Below, one piece after another: positions 6,999 through 11,961 of a stretch of 11,961 bases of DNA; positions within the stretch are counted from its first letter, which is position 1, and each line of letters starts with the position of its first letter. The notes beneath the pieces were generated by a model. It was not told the origin of the DNA, ran no database searches, and saw only the letters and a list, made by a program, of their open reading frames with translations. The translations under genes and the position numbers were made by a program. Source of the DNA: Thermoplasmata archaeon. Lineage in GTDB: Archaea; Thermoplasmatota; Thermoplasmata; RBG-16-68-12. The stretch spans positions 1-11,961 of the forward strand of contig DUJI01000089.1 of the NCBI GenBank assembly GCA_013329855.1, written 5' to 3'.

Positions 6999-7319
6999 TC
7001 AGGCCTTGCCCTTCTTCGCCGCGTCCTGGGCCTTCTTCGCGCGTTCCTTCGCCGTGTGCCCCGTGGCCGCCTCGAGGAAGCGGTTGTTCCGCGTGATCGT
7101 GTCCGTGGCCACGCCGTCGGGCACGCCCGCCTTCATGACCATGTCCACGAACAGCTGCTTGCCGTCCGTCCACGCGGTCAGCCTCTCGATGGCCCCGAAC
7201 GAGACGAAGACCTTGCCTTCGTCCGCGGTCGCGGAACCGAAGCTCGCCTCCGCGATCGCGCGGAGCTTGTCCCCTTCGAGGTTCTTGCCATGGCCCCGCC
7301 GCAACTCGTAGGCCCGCAT
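6999..7319 (-). CDS. Small conserved archaeal protein, DUF5611-like
   Basis: A 106-aa soluble protein of unknown function. It opens with MRAYELRRGHGKNLEG, which I recall as typical of DUF5611, a family largely confined to Thermoplasmata; that assignment is from memory and should be treated as likely rather than proven. Next come an alpha/beta core (LRAIAEASFG, then strands VFVSFGAIERLTAW and KQLFVDMVM) and a TITRNNRFLEAATG segment. The last ~20 residues form a Lys/Ala-rich helix (KERAKKAQDAAKKGKA) that could contact nucleic acid or acidic partners. The start at ATG 7319 is well supported: conserved-looking sequence begins at residue 1, and a CTTGATTA element is centred about 29 bp upstream. 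It lies 62 bp after the ABC permease stop but probably has its own promoter. No catalytic motif is visible. Confidence 0.85.
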   Translation of the reverse strand: MRAYELRRGHGKNLEGDKLRAIAEASFGSATADEGKVFVSFGAIERLTAWTDGKQLFVDMVMKAGVPDGVATDTITRNNRFLEAATGHTAKERAKKAQDAAKKGKA

Positions 7320-7344
7320 CGGGTCGCCGGGAGCGCCGCGGCGG

Positions 7345-7352
7345 TAATCAAG
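7345..7352 (-). promoter_or_regulatory. TATA-like CTTGATTA element, DUF5611-like gene promoter
   Basis: An A/T-rich octamer in a G+C-rich intergenic gap, centred about 29 bp before ATG 7319. No Shine-Dalgarno lies next to that ATG. It implies transcription separate from the upstream ABC transporter operon. Confidence 0.4.
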
Positions 7353-7381
7353 CTTGCGCCCTCGTTCTCCCCGGGCGCGGT

Positions 7382-8134
7382 TCACTTCTCCCGCCACTGG
7401 GCCTTGAACAGGGCGAGGAGGATGAACGCGACCGTGAAGCCCACCAGAATCGCCCCGGCACGCAGCCAGTCGATTGCGGTCAGCCCGGGCGGCGCGATGC
7501 CCAGGGCCCCCTGGATGAGCAGGGAGGCGTCCGCGGTGGGCGCCAGGTACCCGAGGATCTGGTAGCCCCCCGGGATCGCGGTGATCGGATAGTAGACGGG
7601 CGGGAGCACGGACAGCACCAGGGAGATGAGCGGGGAGATCGCGAACGTCTCCCGGATGTCCCGCAGGTACGTGGCCAGGAAGAAGCCGATGGAGCAGCCC
7701 AGGGCCCAGATGAGCAGCAGCGTGCCGAGGATGACCGGCAGCGCGAGGACACCGGGCGCCTCCGTCAGGTAGCCGACCACGAGGAAGGCCACGATGCCCG
7801 GGACCGCGAAAGCGAGTTCCGAGAGGGCCATGCCGAGGACGTACGTCCAGGCGCGCATGGGCGAGGCAACCACCATGTCTTGGAGCTTGAGGTCCACGCG
7901 GAAGTGGGTCATGTCCGCCTGGAGGCTCGTGCCGATGCTGAACGTCGTCAGGACGAGCCCGCCCGCGACGCCGTAGCCCACGGAGCGTCCCTGGCTCACG
8001 ATGTAGATGAAGAACAGGAACGAGAAGGGGGCGCCGAGCGTGTTCACGAGGTAGAGGGGCATCCGCTTCACGGGGATGATCCCGTTCAGGGCAATCAGGC
8101 CCCACGAGGCCCGTAGCTGGGTCCGGAGGGTCAC
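7382..8134 (-). CDS. ABC-2 type transporter permease
   Basis: The membrane subunit of an ABC exporter that pairs with the ATPase encoded just upstream. It has 250 aa with six hydrophobic segments at roughly 27-47, 53-72, 97-121, 129-155, 165-184 and 224-244. It also has the DLKLQDMVVASPM coupling-type loop and the PPVYYPITAIP turn after TM5, both typical of ABC-2 (DrrB/NodJ-like) permeases. The GTG start at 8134 overlaps the ATPase stop in the sequence GTGA, a 4-bp overlap that implies translational coupling. The frame stays open far upstream inside the ATPase gene, but that part is not membrane-like. One permease with one ATPase suggests a homodimeric complex. Substrate unknown: a drug, a lipid-linked compound or an ion cannot be distinguished. 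Confidence 0.95.
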   Translation of the reverse strand: MTLRTQLRASWGLIALNGIIPVKRMPLYLVNTLGAPFSFLFFIYIVSQGRSVGYGVAGGLVLTTFSIGTSLQADMTHFRVDLKLQDMVVASPMRAWTYVLGMALSELAFAVPGIVAFLVVGYLTEAPGVLALPVILGTLLLIWALGCSIGFFLATYLRDIRETFAISPLISLVLSVLPPVYYPITAIPGGYQILGYLAPTADASLLIQGALGIAPPGLTAIDWLRAGAILVGFTVAFILLALFKAQWREK

Positions 8135-9075
8135 GCGTCCGCCTCCTCCGTCGGTTCGCTCTCCTCGTCCACGGAGCCGCCGACCAGCTGGATGAAGAGG
8201 TCTTCCAGGGTCACGGGCCCGGCGACCGCGCGCACGCCCCGGGCCAGGGCGAGTCGGGTCAGATCCTCCGCCCCGCCCTGGTCCGTGAACACGAGTTGCG
8301 AATCGCCGATCGCCGCCGACTCCCCGAACGTCGCGAGTTCCTCCAGGGCGAATCCGCGCCCCGTGAGGGCGACGCGGAACGGCCACCGGACTCTCCCGAC
8401 GAGCTCGTCCAGGGTCCCGAGCGCCAGGAGCTTCCCCTCGTTCAGGATGGCGATGCGTTGGCTAAGGAGCTGGGCTTCCTCGAGGTAGTGCGTCGTCAGC
8501 AGGATGGTGCGTCCTTCCTTCGCGGCTTCCTCGACCGCGGTCCACACGTCCCTCCGTGCGAGGGGATCGAGCCCCGTGGTGGGTTCGTCCAGAAACAGGA
8601 GCTCGGCTCCCGAGGCGAGGACCATGGCCACGAGCACGCGGCGTCGCAGCCCGCCCGACTGCTTCCACAGGACCAGGTCCTTGACCTTCGTGAGGCCGAG
8701 GCGGTCCAAGGTCTCCAGGGAGCGTCTCCGGGCCTCGGAGGACGGCACGCCTCGCAGGCGGAGATAGTAATAGACGTGCTCGAACGGCGTGGCGTAGAAG
8801 AAGGGTCGCGACTCCTGCGGGATCACCGCAACCAGGTCCCGCACCGCGTTCGGATGGGCGACCGCGTCGTGTCCGAGCACCTCGATGCGGCCCGACGTGG
8901 GCAGGAGCTGCGTGCCCGCGATCCTCAGGAAGGTCGTCTTCCCCGCCCCGTTCCGGCCGATGAGACCAAAGATCTCGCCCCGGTCGACGTCCAGGCTCAC
9001 GCGGTCCAGCGCACGCCTCCCGTGGCTGCCCTTGTACTCCTTGGTCAGCCCGCGGGCGGCGATTGCAGAGGGCAC
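8131..9075 (-). CDS. ABC transporter ATP-binding protein (ABC-2 exporter, drug-resistance-type)
   Basis: Powers export through the permease encoded immediately downstream. The protein is 314 aa. It has Walker A GRNGAGKTT (40-48), Q-loop VIPQE (Q87), a signature motif reading KQSGGLRRR (138-146), Walker B LLFLDEPTTGLD (159-170, catalytic E164) and the switch His in TTH (H196). The signature's usual leading Leu is Gln here, but the GG core and the trailing RRR, common in DrrA/CcmA-type ATPases, are kept. Beyond about 225 comes the extra C-terminal domain of the drug-export subgroup, with a strongly acidic last dozen residues. The GTG start at 9075 is supported by CTTAAG centred 25-26 bp upstream, suggesting a leaderless mRNA. 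It is first gene of a two-gene operon. Confidence 0.97.
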   Translation of the reverse strand: MPSAIAARGLTKEYKGSHGRRALDRVSLDVDRGEIFGLIGRNGAGKTTFLRIAGTQLLPTSGRIEVLGHDAVAHPNAVRDLVAVIPQESRPFFYATPFEHVYYYLRLRGVPSSEARRRSLETLDRLGLTKVKDLVLWKQSGGLRRRVLVAMVLASGAELLFLDEPTTGLDPLARRDVWTAVEEAAKEGRTILLTTHYLEEAQLLSQRIAILNEGKLLALGTLDELVGRVRWPFRVALTGRGFALEELATFGESAAIGDSQLVFTDQGGAEDLTRLALARGVRAVAGPVTLEDLFIQLVGGSVDEESEPTEEADA

Positions 9076-9097
9076 GCGCGGAGGAAGCCGAGGGTGC

Positions 9098-9103
9098 CTT
9101 AAG
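9098..9103 (-). promoter_or_regulatory. TATA-like CTTAAG box, ABC exporter operon promoter
   Basis: CTTAAG is centred 25-26 bp before GTG 9075, in the 45-bp gap between the toroid gene stop and the ATPase start. There is no Shine-Dalgarno before the GTG (the gap reads as pyrimidine-rich on the coding strand). It is the same hexamer and nearly the same spacing as the helicase promoter. Confidence 0.5.
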
Positions 9104-9120
9104 CGGGTTACGGCGGCGGG

Positions 9121-10110
9121 TCAGTCGTCCGCGGAGAGCCGATGCAGGACGCGCATGGCGCGGAGGGTGACCATCTTGCTCGGCTTGCCCACCTCCTCGA
9201 GGGCGAACGGCGTCGGGGCGTCCTTCGGATGCTTCTCGTACCACTCCTTGCTGGCCCCCTCGATGTCGGGATGGACCGCATCGAGGGTCCACCGACCGTC
9301 GTTCCGCCGCTTCTTCCGGAGCACGGAGAGCGCGTGCCGGAGCCGCGGGTCCTCCTCGTAGCCCAGGTCGGTCATGAAATCCAGGCCCACGAGCAGGTCG
9401 TAGTAGTAGTGGATCGGGTAATGGAAGCGGTTCCAGGGCTCGTAGGGGTCGCCCTGCCGATGGAGCTCCCGCTGCAGGAAGAACTCCGCGCCCTCCTCGA
9501 CCGCACGCCGCATCCCCGCGGTCCACTTGGATCTCGGATAGACGGCGAACGCGCTCATGGGCTCCCAGGAGTCCAGGTTCCGTCCGCTCCCGAAGCAGCT
9601 CCATCCGCCCAGATGGCTCCGGTTCTTCTCCATCCACTCGAACGCCCGGGCCACCTTCGGGTGATCGGTGTATCCGAACTCGACGAGGGCACGCGCGGTG
9701 TTCCCCACGACGCAGAGATGGCTCGACTTGCTGCCGTCCATCCCGAAGCCTCCATCCTCCTTGGCGAACCGCCGGATCCACTCGTCCGCGGCCCTCTTGA
9801 TCCGCGGATCCTCGCGGGTCATCCCGAGGTCGGCGAGGATGAGGAGCATCCAGTTCGACGAGAGGTACTTCGGGCGGTAGAAGGATTCCGGGGAGACCCA
9901 CCACCCACCGCGATTCTGGCGACCCAGGATCTCCGCGGCAAATCCCTTCGTCGCGATGGCGCCTCTCGCTTCCCGCACCGCGGGGTCATCCTCAGGTCTC
10001 CCGAGCAGTTGGGTCAACGTGAGATACCGGATGGCGGGCTGGTCCTCCCCGAGCAGCCAGTCCGTTACGGACTTGTCCTTCCTCGTCTTCCTAGCCATGC
10101 CCCTCGCCAT
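9121..10110 (-). CDS. Alpha/alpha-toroid (prenyltransferase/squalene-cyclase-fold) protein of unknown function
   Basis: A 329-aa soluble protein built of helical-hairpin repeats with Gly-Gly-Trp/Phe turns: RGGWW (~68-71), GGFG (120-123), GGWSCF (168-173) and GRW (272-274). This is the pattern of squalene-cyclase/prenyltransferase beta-like toroids. The N-terminus (WLLGEDQPAIRYLTLTQLLGRPEDD) and the block SSHLCVVGNTARALVEFGY match a widespread uncharacterised family sometimes mislabelled as a nitrogen-fixation protein. No DxDD (cyclase) or QW-repeat set is visible, so terpene cyclisation is not supported. Conserved-looking C133, C172, H230 and H234 could line the barrel, but metal binding is speculative. 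ATG 10110 is chosen from the CTTTAG element centred 26-27 bp upstream; ATG 10098 is four codons inside, and the longer frame to 10461 overlaps the methyltransferase gene. Confidence 0.88.
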   Translation of the reverse strand: MARGMARKTRKDKSVTDWLLGEDQPAIRYLTLTQLLGRPEDDPAVREARGAIATKGFAAEILGRQNRGGWWVSPESFYRPKYLSSNWMLLILADLGMTREDPRIKRAADEWIRRFAKEDGGFGMDGSKSSHLCVVGNTARALVEFGYTDHPKVARAFEWMEKNRSHLGGWSCFGSGRNLDSWEPMSAFAVYPRSKWTAGMRRAVEEGAEFFLQRELHRQGDPYEPWNRFHYPIHYYYDLLVGLDFMTDLGYEEDPRLRHALSVLRKKRRNDGRWTLDAVHPDIEGASKEWYEKHPKDAPTPFALEEVGKPSKMVTLRAMRVLHRLSADD

Positions 10111-10133
10111 CACGCACCAACCGCGAGGGGTTC

Positions 10134-10139
10134 CTAAAG
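10134..10139 (-). promoter_or_regulatory. TATA-like CTTTAG element, toroid gene promoter
   Basis: CTTTAG reads leftward in the gap between the methyltransferase stop (10199) and the toroid ATG. It is centred 26-27 bp before ATG 10110, matching the spacing at the helicase and ABC genes. It supports a leaderless start and a separate transcript from the methyltransferase. Confidence 0.45.
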
Positions 10140-10198
10140 GTGACGGGGGGTTGACGAAATGCGGCGCCCGTCGCACCACGTGCCGCTCGGCGCTCGGA

Positions 10199-10870
10199 TC
10201 ATTTCGTCGCAACGCAGAAGAGACTCGACTCATCGACTTCTCGGAGTTCCGGCCGCACTCCGACCCGTTCGAAGAGTTGCGCAAACTCTTCCCGGGTGAC
10301 CGTGCCCGCCCGAAAACCATCCTTGCACACGATTGTGCCGTCCCCCGTCCGGTCTTCGTCGATCTCTCCCAAGAGCCCGGCCTTCGCCTGGAGTCGGAAC
10401 CACGCCAACCTTTCCTCCCAGATGCGGGGCGAATAGCTTGAGAACAGGACGCGACCGCCAAGGCGGGTCACCCGCAACGCCTCGGAGACGAGCTGTCCAG
10501 GATCGACGCCGAAGGCGGAGATTCCGTTCTGAACACAGAAAACCGTGTCGAAGACTCCCGACCGAAATCCTGTGCGCGTGGCGTCCGTGAGAACGACGCC
10601 GATGTTGCGGTGCGGTTTCGTGTAAGACCGCGCAAGGAGGAGGCTCCTACGAGACGTGTCGCACCCCACGGCTTGTGAGACCACCCCGGCGATCCCCCGC
10701 AGCACGCGACCGTAGCCACACCCAAGTTCGAGCGCAAGTCCAGCGTCCTTCAGCCGTTCGGCGACGAAGCGAATTTCGGCCTCCAGATACTGGCGAATCC
10801 TCGGCGGCGCGAGCTCGTAGCATGTCCGCAGCCGCTCCCCGGAGAGCCGGTCGTCGTAGTAGCCGCTCAT
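10199..10870 (-). CDS. Class I SAM-dependent methyltransferase
   Basis: Transfers a methyl group from S-adenosylmethionine to an unidentified substrate; cytosolic. It has 223 aa. The N-terminal YYDDRLSGERLRTCYELAPPRIRQYLEAEI segment is a recognition or lid helix pair. The Rossmann-like fold has motif I LELGCGYG (47-54), an acidic residue after beta-2 (D71 in GCDTS), LTDAT (94-98) and motif IV FDTVFCVQNGI (107-117), then GGRVLFSSY for beta-5. The small-molecule-type (Methyltransf_11/25) layout gives no substrate clue. ATG 10870 starts at the natural fold boundary; TTG 10918 would add 16 residues. Third-position bases are clearly more mixed than in flanking genes, suggesting a different origin. 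It follows the RaSEA stop by 57 bp in the same direction, so co-transcription is possible, but a tRNA role is not shown. Confidence 0.94.
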   Translation of the reverse strand: MSGYYDDRLSGERLRTCYELAPPRIRQYLEAEIRFVAERLKDAGLALELGCGYGRVLRGIAGVVSQAVGCDTSRRSLLLARSYTKPHRNIGVVLTDATRTGFRSGVFDTVFCVQNGISAFGVDPGQLVSEALRVTRLGGRVLFSSYSPRIWEERLAWFRLQAKAGLLGEIDEDRTGDGTIVCKDGFRAGTVTREEFAQLFERVGVRPELREVDESSLFCVATK

Positions 10871-10927
10871 GGGCGCAGTCCCCGAGGGACGCGGGACCCG
10901 TTGAAGGTAGCGGCGCAATGCCTGCTG

Positions 10928-11944
10928 CTACGCTTCGAGGACGTACAGAGGATCGGATGGGGTGAGCATGAACTCCTGAAGGTCCAGGTACTCCCGCCAG
11001 AGAGGCTGGCAATCGCACGAGAGATCGTTGAAGTCCTGGCGGAGGCCCAACGAGAACTCCTCGATCGCGTCGACCACCTTGCGGTCGCAGGCGCCGCAGT
11101 TGTGGGCACCGCGGACCATCCCTCCGGCCGTGGGATGCGACTTCACGTGGGCGCTGAGGTCCTTCGTCCGTTCGAGGACCTCGACGACGGACCACAGCCA
11201 CGGTGGCCGGTACTCGCCGCGGCGGAAGAGGCGCTCCACGAGCGTGCGGCTCTGCACGTTCACCGGGTTGAAGGAGATTGTGTCGCTGTGCGGATCGGCG
11301 TCGTGGCCCGACCGCACGGCGTCCTCGATGGCCTCGCGTTCCGTGAGGAAGGGCGGCTTGACCAAGAGGTACGTCTTCACGCTCGCGCCCGCGTCGCGGC
11401 AGAGGGCCGCGGCCCTCGCATGTTCCTCGAGGCCCCAGACCTTGTTCACGCTGTGCCGCAGGACGTGCGGATTGGTCGACTCGAGCCCGAAGGCCACCTC
11501 GAGTTCCTTCACGTGCTTCGTCGCGGCCTCGAGCTGGTCGCGGCGCAGGAGATGGGACAGGGTCTCCACGATGACCTTGTCGCAGCGGTCCCCGAGCTCC
11601 TCGAGGATCTTCTCCCGCATCTCCGGCGCGACCTCGTGGTCGTCGAAGAAGTTCCCCGACGTGTAGACCTTGACCATGGGCTGGTCCGTGTGCTTCTTGA
11701 GGACCGCATCGAGCTGGTGGGTCAGGTCGGCCACGGAGACCTCGCGCGCCACGTCGTTCACGTAGCCGCACATGGAGCACCCGGAGGCCTGGGCCCAGTA
11801 GCACCCGCGGGTGCGGAAGATGATCACCCACGCGTCGACCACCTTGCCGTGGAGGAGATCCTTCTCCGTCCACGTGGAGATGTACTCCCGCGGGTCGTAG
11901 TCCCGGGGTCGGCGCTCGTCCTTCACAATCTGCTGGAGCCGCAT
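10928..11944 (-). CDS. Archaeosine biosynthesis radical SAM protein RaSEA
   Basis: In archaea RaSEA works with ArcS: ArcS attaches lysine to preQ0 at position 15 of tRNA, and RaSEA cleaves the lysine adduct by radical chemistry to give archaeosine (G+). The 338-aa length is usual for the family. The [4Fe-4S] motif is RGCYWAQASGCSMCGY, with C48, C56 and C59 in a C-x7-C-x2-C arrangement, variant from textbook CxxxCxxC but in keeping with the Elp3-related RaSEA group. KVYTSGNFFD and the LESTNPHVLRHSVNK block are TIM-barrel strands expected to contact SAM. TYLLVKPPFLTE and SFNPVNVQ complete the barrel. A second Cys cluster near the C-terminus (C283, C286, C310, C312) could bind metal. ATG 11944 has GAGG four bases upstream. 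The upstream neighbour is outside the window; archaeal tgtA/arcS would be a natural place to look. Confidence 0.94.
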   Translation of the reverse strand: MRLQQIVKDERRPRDYDPREYISTWTEKDLLHGKVVDAWVIIFRTRGCYWAQASGCSMCGYVNDVAREVSVADLTHQLDAVLKKHTDQPMVKVYTSGNFFDDHEVAPEMREKILEELGDRCDKVIVETLSHLLRRDQLEAATKHVKELEVAFGLESTNPHVLRHSVNKVWGLEEHARAAALCRDAGASVKTYLLVKPPFLTEREAIEDAVRSGHDADPHSDTISFNPVNVQSRTLVERLFRRGEYRPPWLWSVVEVLERTKDLSAHVKSHPTAGGMVRGAHNCGACDRKVVDAIEEFSLGLRQDFNDLSCDCQPLWREYLDLQEFMLTPSDPLYVLEA

Positions 11945-11961
11945 GGGCCTCAGCTTGAAGG

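Noticed and set aside
4690..7173. 827-codon minus-strand open frame overlapping the kinase and DUF5611-like gene
   Set aside because: It is the kinase gene read in another frame. It is Arg/Gly/Pro/His-rich without any motif, whereas the true frame carries all histidine-kinase boxes.
9121..10110. Label of 'nitrogen fixation protein NifH' that related proteins sometimes carry
   Set aside because: There is no P-loop or NifH Cys ligands. The repeat pattern is an alpha/alpha toroid, so the label is a misannotation.
9121..10461. 446-codon version of the toroid protein
   Set aside because: The extra N-terminus would overlap the methyltransferase gene, has no family similarity and ignores the CTTTAG element 26-27 bp before ATG 10110.
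1..11961. tRNA, rRNA, CRISPR, transposon, toxin-antitoxin or phage/defence genes
   Set aside because: No GTTCRA-type T-arm with matching acceptor stem, no regularly spaced repeats, no transposase/integrase motifs and no recognisable defence domains were found on either strand.

Overview
The window looks like chromosome from a high-G+C archaeon, most likely Thermoplasmatota. Three things point there. One is a RaSEA-type radical SAM enzyme of archaeosine tRNA modification, an archaea-only pathway. The second is a small protein resembling DUF5611, a family I remember as largely Thermoplasmata. The third is a recurring promoter layout: an A/T-rich TATA-like hexamer centred about 26-29 bp before the start codon, as expected for leaderless archaeal mRNAs. 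A high-G+C soil/sediment lineage such as Angelarchaeales (RBG-16-68-12) would fit, but that placement is inference. G+C is about two thirds by eye (not computed). This leaves long spurious open frames opposite nearly every gene.

Layout, left to right. Positions 1-898 (minus): an octopine/nopaline dehydrogenase-family enzyme whose C-terminus is cut by the window edge. Positions 899-1344: a divergent intergenic region rich in inverted repeats. Positions 1345-3419 (plus): three metabolic genes, namely a YecD-like isochorismatase-fold hydrolase, an SRPBCC/AHSA1 protein and a classical NADP-type short-chain dehydrogenase. From 3436 to the right edge everything is on the minus strand: a DEAD-box RNA helicase; a soluble PAS-GAF-PAS histidine kinase; the DUF5611-like protein; a two-gene ABC-2 exporter (ATPase then permease, overlapping by 4 bp); an alpha/alpha-toroid (squalene-cyclase-fold) protein of unknown role; a class I SAM methyltransferase; and RaSEA.

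How the genes relate. The only tightly coupled pair is the ABC ATPase and permease. The helicase, DUF5611-like protein, ATPase and toroid protein each appear to have their own promoter, so the minus-strand run is mostly independent units rather than one long operon. The kinase has no response regulator in view. The methyltransferase has visibly looser codon usage than its neighbours and may be a later arrival. I found no tRNA, rRNA, CRISPR array, transposase, integrase or defence cassette. The region is mainly housekeeping and ordinary accessory genes. The points most worth a second look are the structured divergent region, the missing nucleophile Cys in the hydrolase, the uncharacterised toroid and DUF5611-like proteins, and the consistent leaderless promoter signature.
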